Of a stretch of 64,000 nt of DNA, positions 1 through 13,300 are shown piece by piece. The position numbers and the translations under genes are program-made. The DNA is from Larus michahellis (lineage: Eukaryota > Chordata > Aves > Charadriiformes > Laridae), in assembly GCF_964199755.1 (NCBI RefSeq), contig NC_133896.1, forward strand, positions 176,627,092 to 176,691,091. The letters run 5' to 3'. Under the pieces are notes generated by a model. That model did not search any database. It had not been told where the DNA came from and was given only the letters and a program-made list of their open reading frames with translations. Position 1 is the first letter of the stretch. Every line of letters starts with the position of its first letter.

Positions 1-2982
1 AAAATGTTACTGCAGAAGAAACACACACTCCAGAAATGAATACCTAGTTATTACTGTCAGCAAGGATGCTAAACAATGGGTTATACAAAATACCACGAGT
101 GTCCTGTAGGTTTTGACATTATAATTGATACTTTCAAATATGGGACTACTTTAAATAAGGCGTGTCAAGACAGCTCAGTTTCCCACTCAAAAATGTTATT
201 AATAAAGACAGCAGTTTTGCACGATATAAGGAGGAAGCCTCAGTTCTGCTGTCTGTATATAGACTACCCAGCACTACCTTGCAATCGGGCTCAAAACTTT
301 ATTTATTGTTTTAAAGGCTATTACAGAATCTGGTAGGTGTTCAATCAAATCAATAAAGTACTATGCCTAGTTTAATTTTGTCTTCTATCAAAAAACTGGT
401 GAGAAACAGAATAGTCTAAACCAAACAGCAGTATGATTAAACAGGAACTCTTCAAGAAACCATTTAGCATAAGCAGAACTGAAAAAAATGAACACGACGA
501 GCATAATAAAAAGTCAGGTAAGTAAAGGAGAAAAAAATAACTAAAGACAAAGCGTAGAAGAAATTCTACGGCCATGCCAGAAGAAGAAGAAAGCACAGAT
601 CAGGTATGATGAAGGTGAATAAACACTTAATGACAAGATGGCTACAATGTTCAGTTAAAGAGCTGGCAGATTCTTCAGAGAAGCATGGGACTGGGAAAAC
701 AACCACTGAGAGTAGAAGAAAAGTCTTGAAGATGGCAAAGCTTGGAAGAATTTGCCTAATTAAGTTCTTCTGTGCTCTAGAGCATGCTCTAAGCCATTAG
801 CAATTATCTTTGAGTTAAAGGGATGGAAAGGTCTCATTGACTGAAAAATTAAAATGAAAAATCCCCTTTAGAGGTGTGACGATATGAGAAGAAACCAGAA
901 TAACAGTTAGAAAAACACCTAGGCTAATCTCCCCAACTTTAGCTTCCAGAAGGGTGTTAAATATTGCTGACTCGCCACCACCACCAAGCCATAGCTGCTT
1001 GGAAGGGAGACGACGCTTTGGCTTGAGAAAGTCACATATAAATAATACTTCTTTTTCCTGCTTTGGCAAAGCAACTGGTCTGATACATAAGAAAAGCAGT
1101 AAGTGGGCTATAGGTGGGCTTCAGTTACGGAATTGGCAAAAAGCCTTGCTATTTTACATAAAGGCAGACAGACTGTGGAAATACAGTCCAGATAAGGAGA
1201 TTAAAAGGCCATTATGTGATGGTCGGAAGGTCAACATGTAAAGAGCAGGCTTCTAAGGTGCAACATCAGACTGGCATGAGGTACTAAACTGGACCCAAGA
1301 GAAGTTATATCAACTTCCAGGACTCTCTAGTGTGTTCTTTAACAGAATTAGGTGACAGACTACAACCATATTATTTATAAACCCAAACTGAGACATTGCA
1401 TGAGCGTTATGGGGGGAGATGAGAATTCGCCATTCTACTCCTAAATTGGAGCACTGGTCTAAAGTTCAGCAAGAGAAGAATTCAGCAAGCTTAATTACAA
1501 AATCTTATTCTTAAAACAGGGCAACCGAACACAAAAATAGGATATTCCTGTACATCTCAAAACAATGTTAACTTTATTGGTTTGGTTGGGTTTTGTCATT
1601 TGGTTTTTTTGTTCTGTTTTTTACGACAGACTTGACCTCAGTTTGTAGTCAGAGACCTCCACACCCTTTTATGCACCTTTTTACCGCCTTAAGTGGTTAT
1701 TTACCAGTTTGTATTGTTGCCATAGTTGTCTTACTCTTAGTTTGGTACGTGCTATCGCACTTCAAGACAAAGGAGAAAAGAGGCTTAATAGTATGAGGAC
1801 TAGTTATTACAAATAAGAGATGAGACAGAGAGGAAACACTTCTTTTTCAAGTTTATCACAGCAAAAGTTGTACTAATTGGTTTCACTTGCAGAAAATAAA
1901 TTTCTCATATCATAGACCAGCTTGCCAGTTTTTAAAAGGTTAAAATATATATATATATATATATATATGCCAGGAATGGTCTAGGTATAAGAATATCCGG
2001 TCTTACAAGAGAGTAATCATGAACTACGTGACCTCTGAGCTCCTTCCAGCCACATATGCAATTTCCACATGAAAGAGCTTATTACTCAGTCTCATCATCT
2101 GAATACCAAACCAAGAGAAAATTCTTAGTTAAGCATGTAAGCATCTGCAGGATTTAGGGCATAAGACAGAACAAAGTGAGTTTCAGGGGGAGTTTTGGTG
2201 TTGTTTTGGAAATGAGGTACTTCACAGCAACTGCTCAAAACACACGATAACTTAGAGGCAAAAAATGTCTACACAAACATGAGTTTATTTTAGGATGTAT
2301 GCTCCAAGTGTCAAATCAGAAATTCAAACCTATAATGCCTACTACGACCTGATATTATTAAAACAACAAAAAAGAAAAACAGTATACCCATGGTGGGGGG
2401 ACAGACACCAGTACTGCCCCCCTCAGGTAACTATAATTGCTCACATCAGGATAATTACCAACTCTGAAGACACACAATTTAAGTGGCACTTACACTATCA
2501 TATATAACCCAAACACCAGACTCTATAACCCTAATGTTATGGCAAAAGTTGCATAAGCAACTACAATTTATTAGAATTTAAAGGCTAAGGTACTGGTTGC
2601 ATCCGATTCATGCACTCTAATGAATTCTGTTCCCAAAATAAAATTCTCTTTATGGCCTGTTAATTCTCATCACTTGCTGGGGGGCAGGAAAGAAGGAACC
2701 GACTGCTCTTTCTGCACAGAGTTATTTATATCACATAGTTTAGAGAAGCTCTTGGTGGTCCAACTTTGCTCCTCTAGTGGGCTGCTGCCCTGGAACCACT
2801 GGAGATGCCTGCAGAGAGATGGGAGATGCTTGAGGTGGTGGTGCTGAGGATGCCTACACACCGTTGGCACTTTCTGCATCTCCGCAGAGATTATGTGACT
2901 GTTTCAGACAACACCAAAATAAATAAAATTTTGGTTTCCGCTTCTGGAGGGTTGTCTTGACCTGATAAAAATAACTGGCCTA
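1..2982. other. presumed LMO7 intron 1, left part, no gene seen
   Basis: This AT-rich stretch lies downstream of LMO7 coding exon 1 on the minus strand and is presumed to be its first intron. I looked for the next LMO7 exon, which should encode the start of the calponin-homology domain, and did not find it. The short open frames have no recognisable motifs. An AT dinucleotide run is listed separately. Confidence 0.5.
1945..1968. repeat. (AT)12 microsatellite
   Basis: Twelve uninterrupted AT units, likely length-variable between individuals. Confidence 0.95.
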
Positions 2983-3164
2983 CAAGCTGGAACATGTTGT
3001 CCAGGGAGGTGGTAGATATCCCATCCCTGGAAACATTCAAGCTCAGGTTGGACGGGGCTCTGAGCAACCTGATCTAGTTGAAGATGTCCCTGCTCATTGC
3101 AGTGGACGTTGGACTAGATGACCTTTAAAGGTCCCTTCCAACCCAAACTATTCTATGATTCTAA
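2983..3164 (+). repeat. CR1 LINE 3' fragment
   Basis: The segment begins with a diverged GGAACAGGCTGCCCAGGGAGGTGG-like block and runs through CATCCCTGGAAACATTCAA to the CR1 tail: GGACTAGATGACC, GGTCCCTTCCAACC and ATTCTATGATTCT. It is a 5'-truncated, moderately old copy with no intact frame. It is antisense to LMO7. Confidence 0.93.
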
Positions 3165-6100
3165 GTTCTGAAGGACAAAGGGCTCCCTGGGCACCTCCAA
3201 TGACAGAGTTATGTAGGAGTGAGGCAGGTACCAGCAGAGAGGATTGCTACAGCTACTGCAGTGTTTTCTTTGAAGAACTTCCAGAAACCACATAAGAAAA
3301 ATAACAGAAACATATTTTTTGGAAGGGAACATTCAAAGTAAAAACAGGTCTGGACTTCATTACATAGCTTTCGGTCACAGGTGCTACATGAATCCACCTG
3401 CTCAAGGCATCATTTTAGAAACACACATTAAAAAAAAAAAGTTAAAAAATTCAAGTTTTTGCCACCTCAAGGAAGAAGATGTAAAATCCTGCACAACCTT
3501 GCTGCCAGAGGACAGAGCAGAAGGAACAGGACAAAAATAGAGAACCCTTGAAGATCTGCTGTTCATGTTTGCATTGGAGAAATGTGGGCGGAAAGATGAG
3601 AACAACCACTTTTGTTGTCTGCCTTATCCCCTGCCAGCGAGTCCAGCACAGAACTCACATAATCCTGCCTCAGGTCGGCAGTGGGGACGTGACTTTTGCT
3701 ACAACTTGGTCTCCTGCCTTTGCCTATGCTTAGCACTGGAGAACGTGCAAGTCTGGATAACTACAGTTCCACTGCTACTTCCAGCAGCCCTGTGCACCAT
3801 TATTGCTGAATTTAGGGAGATTTCCCAGGAACCGGCTCAGCTGAGACAACCCCAAGGCTTGATGACCAAGCATTTCATAGTAACGGTGACTGGCACAAGC
3901 ACCTTAAAAAAATTCATACAGGTAAGAGTCTCTACCGAGAGATATGTCTATGAAAAGTGACTGTCAGTCCTTGTGTTAGATTTATCAATAGAGAACAAAG
4001 AAGAGACTTTGGGTCAATAAATCAAACCTAAGCGAATGCTCCATCTTTCAAAGGCTATCAAGAAGCAAATTACAATTAATGTCCAAAAAAAACAGCCGAA
4101 AGATTGTTAGTATTTTTTTTCCTCCATATAGATAATAAGTCTACAATAGAACACCTTTTACCAAAAAAAAAAAAAAAAAAAAAAAAAGAAAAAAGTACAA
4201 TAAAACAATTCTGAAACTTGTATTCAGCATTATTTGAAAACATTTTATGCTGGATTTGCCCTTATAAACACTGCAATAGCAAGCTGAGAATCCCTGCAAA
4301 ATACCTTCTGAATCCTTGGGAAGTCACAGTATGCTGCAATGGAAGAAATTGTTATTTTAATCAACTCTGAAAACTTTGCACGAAGTGAAACTGGATTAAG
4401 CAATAAACATTTTGCTGGCTAATGAAATATTTTATGAGCAAATTTGTGATAGCAACATTTCTGCTAAAAAGAAAAAAATACTATGGCAGAAAAGTCTTTG
4501 AAGGTCTTTAGAGTAAAGTAATTTTGCAAACATTGTAAAGAATGTTGTGATATTCAAAAACATGTGGCAGTGTTCAGATTAACAGAAAATAACTGACCCA
4601 AAACATCAACTCAACTCCTTTCTGTGTCTTGATCCTATTTTTTCACATAAATGAAACATTTGTGAAATTCATGGCATCTGAACGCCAAATACACATTTTT
4701 CCAGTATGACATAGTGAGGGCTATTTTAAGATGCTGGAATGTCATTAATTTGTGCCCCTTAGCTCAGCAATTTGTAAATTATTAGCTCTAGAGCACCAAA
4801 ACAAAGTAAAGCCTGTCTAAGCCCATTTCATCCATCTACAAGCGTTTAATTTAAACACGATTTCAAGTTCTAATGCCAAAACCCAGCATGTGCTATTTAT
4901 CGTAAAATTTAAAAGGAAGCCTAATGTATGATATATACCTACAGGAAGACAAGAACAACTTTTTATAAGCCTAAAGCTTGGCCCTTTCAGTTTCCTGAGA
5001 TTTCAAACAAGTACCTACATTTCTGCTGGTAATGAATCCCCTGAGGAGTAAGTTCAGTTTGAGATGTCACTGTCAAACCTTTCTCCTACAATGTCAATAG
5101 GAGCAGAGGGAAAGAAGAATATGAATAAGCACAGTGCTATTTAAATATCTGGTTTTCTGGTTACAAAAGATTCTTATTCCTATTCCTAACAGCAGCCTCA
5201 CACCTTAAAGAGGGAAGAAGCTTGTACTATCAGAGTCCTGTTTCTGTTGAGTTTTATGGGAAATTGCAAGTCCTTGGCTGTTGTACTCCATCACAGGGGG
5301 GCTACACGAAGGGTTACCGGACTGTGGTAGGGGAAATCTGGATCTCTGGAAAAGCCTTAAACTCTCAAGAGGTCACAAGACTCCCCAGCCAAGGCTAAAA
5401 ATGAAATTATACAGGGAAAAGTGGGGAGCTCCAGAAAGATTATAAAAGTTTGGCTCCGGGAGGGATGAGCTCCCCACAGCAAACCGCTTTGAATGGGGCA
5501 GCAGACACTACTTTGTGTTTGTTTGTTTTTTAAATCCATGAAGCAGGACACACCCACCACTTCTTTTTTCATCCTGAGCAATTCATTCAAAAGTCAAAGC
5601 TTTGGTCTGAAGCTTAAGGCCTTTTATTTTATTTTATTTAGTTCTGGGCTAGCCTTAAAGGAGCAGCGAGAGAGGTTTAAAACTGTCAACCTCATTCACC
5701 AGGAAATACAAGTTACCTGCTCTTAGGCACCTACACTTGTTTCAAGTTCTTCAAGTTTGAGGAAAAAAAATCTGGACTTCAAAAATTCCCTACTGTAATT
5801 AATGACTTGCTCTAACTTGACTTTAAATGTGTTTAATCACTATGAAGGAACAGTAAGAAAAAAAAAAAAAAGAAAAAAGTTCAGCATCACCTGATATTTT
5901 AAAGTAACAGCTTTAAAAAGGTACTTCACTGTCCAACGAACCTCCACTTTGAGCCACAGGACCTTCACACTAGGCTTCAAGAAGAAGGGAAAAATAAGCA
6001 GTGACCACATTGACACAACTCTGAGACTTGGGTAACAAGAGAGGCTGAAGATTCACAAGTGGCAGTGAACAGTCCTACTGCATGGTCCCACTCCTGGCCA

Positions 6101-7610
6101 GCCCCTCTCTGGTGGTGGGCTCTGTCCTCACAGCAGAAGAGGACAGAGGGCTCTTATGGCCCCCTCTGCGCCCAATCCAAACGTTTCAGTCAGATAATTT
6201 TAATTCATATGTATATGAGAATTAGGGTTTTAGTAATTCTATAAGTCTTCCTTATTCAAAAGGACACAGAAGCCAAAGGAACATATTGGGGAAGAGAAAT
6301 TTTGAGAAAGGACGATCTGGAATTCTCCACACTTAGACAAAGAGAAATAAAATTGAAGCATTCCTAACTTAAAAGACAAAACAAAACAAAACAACAAAAC
6401 CCCAAAACTAAAAGAGCTTATTTTTATTTTGAATAGTTATCTGGAAGTTTTATAAGCCCTTATCCACCTAAAAGGAATTTTAATGAGGAAGGTATCACAC
6501 TGAAGCACTGAAACCCAAGCTGAATCATTTCCATAACCACAGAAGAGATATTTCACATTTCTTTTCCCTGGCAACTGTTTTTATCCCTGTTTGGAAATAT
6601 CTTCTCTCTCTTTTGTGCTTAAAGAAAAAAAAAAGTTCAAACACGCAGCAGGCTGCTGTAGCAGCTCTGAGTGGAGATGTTCCTGTTCACCTCAGCTGGG
6701 CAATTTCCTAACTCCGATGGGTGCCACCAAAGCAATCAGATTATTTAACATCCTATGCAAATTACTGGAGATGAATGCTCAGATTCACCAGCACACATAC
6801 AAATGGAAATTAGCAAAAAGCAGCAATATGGTAATTCAGCATGATGCTGAATTTAACACAAGCATCTCTAAAGGAAATCAACAGGAGATAGGAAGGAAGA
6901 CAAACTTTGGGACTGTAGCATAAGTTACAGCAGAAGGTCCACATGATATTCAAAACAGAAAACCCCACTCCATAGACTTTCTGGGTTTGGGGTCGTTTTT
7001 TTTTTCCCCCGTATCTGGAACAAAGAATATTTACCTGCTCCTAAAAAACACAAAGCAAAACAAAAAAACCCACAAAACCTCCTCCGGTCATGAGTACATC
7101 TTAAAGTTGTGGCAGACATACAATACTAACCACCTCGAACCTTCTCCCCCACAAACTTAATCTCCATGTAGCTAAACAAATATTAATAATTGAAAAGCAC
7201 ACAAAGCTATTTTACTAAGGGGGTAATTAACAACTTCATTGCAGTTTAGCCGCTGATTTTCAGTTGGCGTTAAACCAACAAGAGCTTTAAAGAACCTATT
7301 ACACATGGTTTCTGAATAACCTTAAGAGTTACTAGTTGGCAGTTTGATGCAAGTCCTCAGACTTCAAAGGCCCCTTTTATAAGAAAACAGGACAAAAGGC
7401 AGAGAGGTCTTTATCATCATTTATGGTAAATAAGATAGACAAATCTACTACGTACTAGAAAGCTGATGTAAGGAAAAGACTGAACTTTGCATGAAGCTTC
7501 ATCAACGTTTTAGGAGCCCTGAATTACACAGTAGGTTTTTTGATTAGAAGGTGACAGTAATTTGGAAAGGCAACAGCAAACAGCCCAGTAGCACAGAATA
7601 ATCCAGATTT
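3165..7610. other. LMO7 intron 1, no gene seen; conserved-looking AT-rich blocks
   Basis: No coding exon is supported here. About 4200-4460 and 4730-4900 are low in simple repeat and have the even AT-rich texture often seen in conserved non-coding sequence. That is only an impression without an alignment. Homopolymer tracts at 4163-4187 and 5858-5872 break up the rest. Confidence 0.4.
4163..4187. repeat. poly-A tract (25 bp)
   Basis: Twenty-five uninterrupted A residues followed by GAAAAAAG. No retroelement body is visible on its 5' side, so I call it a simple repeat and not a retroposon tail. Confidence 0.9.
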
Positions 7611-7634
7611 AAAAAAAAAAAAAAAAAAAAAAAA
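7611..7634. repeat. poly-A tract (24 bp)
   Basis: Twenty-four A residues followed by GAAAAAGG. No recognisable element precedes it. Confidence 0.9.
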
Positions 7635-7839
7635 GAAAAAGGTTTTGCTACTTTGCTATCAGCAGATGCTTGAGAGGACACCTCACCCGATCACAGCAGA
7701 GCAAGTGCCCAAGTGTTTCCTAACAACTTCAGTGAACAAATCCCACCCTGGGCACACACGGCTCAAACTCTCTTTGTTTCCTACTGCTCAGCCTTAATGA
7801 TTCCTATTCCCCCACTCATGAACACATAGGCAGACAAGG

Positions 7840-8120
7840 CAAAACTGGCGATCCCTCGAGTCGGCGTTAGAGGAATCGCATGTTAAGGGCTAATCCCTAA
7901 ATAAACACAGTGCTGTTAATTAGGCCGCGTAGAAACATAAGGATCTTCCCCTTACTAGAATTCACTGATGAAAAACCTGCAATGACATTCAGCTTAAAAT
8001 TAACGTAGTGTGAAATGAAAAGTACAAACCTTTAAGTGGAAAGCTGCCTAATGTAATTTTCACAATTACCATTTAATTTAAGAAGCAGATCAAAGCAGCG
8101 CAACATTTACATTTTCAAAC
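7840..8120. promoter_or_regulatory. possible conserved non-coding element in LMO7 intron 1
   Basis: Repeat-free block with homeodomain-type words: GGCTAATCCC (a TAATCC site), GTTAATTAGG (a TTAATTA palindrome), CCTAATG and TTTAATTTAAG. It also holds several CpGs in an AT-rich setting. This is enhancer-like composition, which I infer from motifs alone. It lies directly beside the orphan open frame at 8183-8431. Confidence 0.25.
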
Positions 8121-8182
8121 ATGAAGTTTTAAAGATCAAAGTCCTGTAGTATTTCCAGACTGCATGTATGTGAGTAAGTTGG

Positions 8183-8431
8183 TTAGAGTAATGAATCTAT
8201 GCAGAGGGAGAACATGAGCTGCTCGTTTGCTCCGCGCAGCACTTTCCCCATCGTCTGAGACTGTAGCAAGTGGCATCTGCAATAAGCATCATCAACAAGC
8301 ACCCGTTCACATGATGCATAAATAGAAGCAAGGGGGGCTTTGGGGTCTAAAATAGCATTATACGAAGTTTCTGACTGCTGGAGAACTCTCTCCCTGAAAG
8401 TAGCCACTGCTGCAGATATTTTTTTCACCAT
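8183..8431 (-). other. orphan 82-codon open frame, not recognised
   Basis: An ATG-initiated frame on the same strand as LMO7, inside its presumed first intron. The start has a favourable context, with G at -3 and G at +4. The peptide starts MVKKISAAVATF and has ordinary amino-acid composition: alanine- and leucine-containing, four cysteines, no low-complexity run, no signal peptide and no membrane segment. I recognise no family. There is no visible promoter, and no splice sites define it as an exon. It may be a chance frame within a conserved non-coding block, so I do not call it a gene. Confidence 0.2.
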
Positions 8432-10253
8432 TCCTGCCTGACAGCTGTCATTTATCAGTGCTTATTCAATGCTCAGAGGTCATTAAAGACTTCACTTCAT
8501 TGTAGTGTTTAACAAAAAACTGTTTTCATGTCAGTGCTGTAGCCTAATTGTGCCAAAAAGTTAAATAGAGAGAAATGCACTATGTAAATATTCCAAAACA
8601 CGTCAGCTTAATTCCATGAAGAAATGAACTATCAGCAGCAAAAGTGATGTTTTAATGACCACTGGGAGTTGCTGCAACAGACCCTGGTCGAATTCAGTGT
8701 AAAGTAGAAAGTGTCCTGGCACTTATATCCAGGAAACAATGAAACTTTTAGTTCATATTGAAGACTCATGCTTACTTCTGAAAGCCTCCTAAAAAAGACA
8801 GCTTAGAATTCAAGATTAAAACCAGATTTTTCTCAGCAGAAAAACAGCTAGATTCACAGCCATAAAACCTACACCAAAAATAAAAAAAAAAATAATAATA
8901 AAAAAAGATGATCATTTAAACTGAACCAGTAAACAGAAGCTGCTCATGGAAATTGAGAAGACGGCCAAAACTTCTCTTACTAAATTGAGGAATGTGACAA
9001 CACCACATGTGGTAACGTGCAATGATATGTGGTACCTGATTGCTGGTGTTACAATAACATTCTATCCCCAGAGTCTTCCTTATTGTACGCTAAGATCCTC
9101 AATACATCATGCTGCCTGTCAGACTGGTCCCAACCACAGGATGGATTTTTATCTGCATCTCCCTTATGTTACCTATTTCCCTTCCAAATCATGGGATTAA
9201 AACTATTTTAAAAGTAGATGGGAGGGGATATACAATGCTAACACAGAGACTTTAATTCTTATATCACGGTGTTACACATCTAATACAGGAAAGAAAGGGA
9301 CCTACCTCTAAACATGAAAGGATTTAAAGCAGCTTTCTCAAGAGAAGCTTCTCCAACAGATAATTCTCATGGTAAGGATGTTGAATTCTGTAACTAAGAC
9401 TATCAAGCTTTTAAAAAGATGAACAGCTGTTATACTTTTACAATAGTTGAGGAACCTATGTACTAATAGTACACTGGGAAAGTGTTCTGACAGACAAAAG
9501 TAGTTATGTAGAAGCAAGTGACATACTTCAAATCTTCTCCTGAGAAAATAGGAAGGTGAGTGATATCCAGGCTCTTTAGATGAAGAGAACGATGAGCTGT
9601 GTCCAGCTGCAATTAACTCACAGCATCCTAATCTCCAAGGATGTTTATGTTGCATAACGCTGTGGAATATGTGGGTGCTCCTGCCAGATCTAAACTGGTT
9701 CACATGGATTTGTGTATGACAGCAGACACACTGCTTCCAATTCCCAGCCTACACCAGGTAGGTAGACACAGTCAAAGCACTTAAAGGTCTTCATCTGCAT
9801 CTCTGTCAAAAATTAAAGCCACTGTGTGCAATCCAAGCAACGTTATATGCATCAGTAGATGAAAAACTTGGTAAAATTGGTGCATGTCACATCTACCTCC
9901 GCTAGCAGTCTGCAGAAGAGTGCCCCTTCCCAGAGGGGAATATATATCTCCCCTGCCTTGAGAAGAAACAAAGATATGTATGCTTCTTTACTTGAGTGGA
10001 GAAGCACATGCTCAGGTTGGGATGAGAAGGATCCGGAGATCCAGATCTCTTCTCCATATCTCCCCCCCAGGAGGATTAAGCTCAGTCTGTTAAACTGAGC
10101 CTGCAACAGACTGCATCTGTTCCCAGACTGAGCAATAGCGCAAGAATAAAGATAAGATGTGGCCAAGCTAGACCCACAGCACAGCTGGGTTAAGGGATAC
10201 CACTCTACGGAAATTAAAAAAAAATAAGATTGAGGTGAGGAAGGCTGGCATAC
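8432..10253. other. LMO7 intron 1, no gene seen
   Basis: Unique-looking intronic sequence. The minus-strand open frame across 9338-9703 has no motif or splice context and is treated as chance. Confidence 0.4.
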
Positions 10254-10346
10254 CTTTAAAAACAGCCGAGACACACCAATATCCTTTCCATATTCCACTC
10301 CCCCGTATCTGAAAAGTTGCGTGACATTAGAGATGTCTTCTACTGC
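10254..10346 (-). other. candidate unannotated exon in LMO7 intron 1
   Basis: On the minus strand, GGTGTCTCTCAG precedes a 93-nt open segment of 31 codons starting AVEDISNVTQLF, which ends TTTTTAAAG followed by the donor GTATGC. It is phase 0 at both ends, and LMO7 coding exon 1 also ends in phase 0, so the segment could be spliced in frame. The sequence just upstream (10347-10400) is unusually CpG-rich for this intron. A longer alternative uses the stronger acceptor TCCTCCGCGATCAG near 10382, but it hits a stop if entered in phase 0. The peptide does not resemble the known LMO7 calponin-homology start. It may instead be an alternative 5' exon, or nothing. Confidence 0.2.
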
Positions 10347-10399
10347 CTGAGAGACACCCGCCGCTATCCTGCCCCCTCGGCTGATCGCGGAGGAAAGAG

Positions 10400-13300
10400 A
10401 AAACAATCAGATGAGTCACCGCTGGAGATCTGCACGGCTGGATCGCATCTAACCCATCTACGCACCAGACACAGGAAACCAAATTACTGCCAGCCTCCCG
10501 ACCACATCTGCTTAGACGCTGGAAAAAGCTGCTCCAACCTTATGGGTTGTTACCGTGACCAGCAGATACGGTTCTTGCAAGAGGCCTGCCCACATGCAAA
10601 GACCAAATCTTGTTGCTGAAATGTGCACGTAAAGCTTTTTGAATTCTGTCAAAATTAACCATTATATTGAGAACCAGGCATGATTTAACAGCATTATTCT
10701 TCTTAACTACAGTATATCCAAATAAGTTTGGGAAGACAACATTCACCTTTCCACTGTGATTTTCAAGGGGAGACAGTTCTCACAAGGAAAGATTAAAGAT
10801 TTCACCAGAAAATGGAACACCACAAGATTTTAGTTGTCACATTAAAAATAAAAAATAAAATTAGAAATTCTTAGCTGGGGAGGTAAGAAAGGGAAGAAAA
10901 CAAAAAAGGAACCATAGGTACACACATACATGCATTTTTCAGCCAGGTCTAACAGAAGGCTTCCATGCCCCATGGTAGGTAAAACAGACAAATAATGATT
11001 TTACAAATACCTAATTGAAAAAAATTAAAATAAGTGTAATAACACATTCAGAAATTTAGAACAGTCTGAGACTGTATTCCCCCAATCTTAAATGACAAAA
11101 ATGCAAAACAAATGCAAAAAAAAAAAACTAACCCAGATTTAAGAAGTCAGTACGTTCTACAAAATTTCATAATTTAAATACTTACGAGGTAAAAAATTCA
11201 TTCCAGCAAGAAGGAAAAAGTAGTTATTTACAAATAACCTTAGGTGCACATTTCTCCTCTTCCTTTTCCAAGCTTCTCCTCTGCTATTCCTCCACGGTGC
11301 ACAGCTCCCAACCCCATCCACTGACACCCGACATGCAGAACTTCCTGGAGTCTTTAACGATGCTCCCAAATGAGATTACAGCCCGTGTCTGCAAGACCTA
11401 CGCCAACGTCACAGAGGACTTTTGGATTTTATCAGACACATGAAAGCTAGGTCATTAGTGAGCAACCCAGTCTGTGCATTTTAATGGGAATTTGTCTTTG
11501 AAAAAAAAAAATTCGTCGACACGTAAGACTCGTAGCTGTGAAGCAATACGCTCCTGAATAATCATCGAGTTGATGTTTATTATATCAGCTTCCCCCCCCT
11601 CCCCGCTCCACAGCATCAGGCAAATGTCTGTGAAAGATATACATCTGTACCTGGAGCTCATGCCTTCATCCTCACCCCATTTTCAATCAGTCCAAATAAG
11701 AGCAACTCCACACAACCTTTTTGTGGAATGCTGAGAACTTGCAATCCGGATGCGCACCTGACATTGTGCAAAAAAAAAAAAAAAAAAGTAATATATAAAG
11801 GTGAGACCAGTGTAGGTAGTTAAGACAGTCGATGTCATTTTGTTACAACCCCTTCTACTTGCAAAAGAACTCACAGTCAAACGTCTGGTCCATTTTTGCT
11901 CAGAATTACATTTTTCAGGTGCATCAAAAAGGTACGTTTTGTCAGTGGCACCATTTAGGCAAACGGAACACAGTGACACAAGGAGGAACAGAGGTTTTTC
12001 CTAGTGTGAAAATACAGTAATGCCTAGCTTCATCTAACCTGAAACAGTATCCAAAGAAGCATTTCAAGGCAGTGCTACAGCTGTTGCTACAGAACCCCCC
12101 ACGCCCATAGTGTCAAACTTGGATCTTAATTTTTCTTCCTCTTCTCCACAGCCACTTCGACATCTGGTTTCGTTTGCCTCCGTTCTTTATCACATTGTGC
12201 TGACATGGTCATTTGACCACATAGAAAGTCTCAGATCAAACTCTACAATCTAGATTTTTAAAATTCCTTCCTAAAGGAAAAAAATAAGTAACAAATAGCA
12301 GGGCTAATAAAGTACTTCCAGGAAAGAATTTGCAAACAACAGTGGAGGTTAGATCTGGGATTAGATTGTACCCCTGAAGGGCAGGTGATGATCACTGCAG
12401 AACTGCTGAGCCACCACCTCCGAAGGACCACCTCCCAACCAACGACACTCCAGCGAGACGCAAGGGCTGCTCTTGCCGTAGTGGAAGTCAGCGTATAAGC
12501 ATATCAAATACTTTCAAAATGCTTCGGCCCAGAAACTCCTGGCAGAGTTTCTATTTAAAATAGCTCCAACTGTATTTATAAGCCTTATGAAATTCATCCT
12601 GAAGAAGTTATTTATGGCTGGAAGCCAGCCTCCCTAATTCAGGTGTCTAGCTTATCCTTCGACCCCGGGCACCTAGCGAACGGCTCCCGAGTCACATAAG
12701 GAAGAGAGCTGGGCAATGAGCAGAAGCAGGTGACTTGAGAAGCCTCCAGGGAAAGAGATGGCTTGTCTAAATTCAGGTGTCTGCCTCTCTTCATCCCACT
12801 AGCTCGGCTGCAACCCAACAACCAGCTGCCACCAAAAGGCCAACTCTGACACCACCACCTCTTCCCTGGTGCCCATCTCACCTCCCAGGAGCCAAATACC
12901 GCAAAACAGGTTGAGTTTCCATCGTCAGATGAACTCCCTGAGCCAAATCACTGGAGGGTCTACACAAATGCCACTGCCACCACAAAAGGAGGCAGGAGAA
13001 GCACATGCCAAGCACAGGAATTTCAGTGACACCTTGCTGTGGTAACATACCAGCACTAACACAAAACCACATTGTTGTGGGACCTACCCAGGAGGACAGC
13101 TTGGCCCAACCAACAGTTTTCACTTTCTGTGCTAGCTGAATTGATCCCAAGCCAGGTATTCCTTTAAAGCTGTGTTATGTGACAGAGATTCTGACTTTTT
13201 TGGCCAACGTAGTAATAACTATTTCCCAAAGTTAGTATATCAGGTTTCTTTTCTAATAGTAATGACTGAAAGCTGAACCACATCCAGAAACGAAAGTTAG

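Noticed and set aside
4163..4187. Poly-A tracts as tails of processed pseudogenes
   Set aside because: No gene-like sequence or target duplication is attached to this or the other A-runs (7611, 13866).
9852..10406. 184-codon minus-strand frame as a complete gene
   Set aside because: No ATG at its start, no recognisable domain, and it runs through an apparent splice donor. Only the splice-bounded 93-nt part was kept, as a weak exon candidate.
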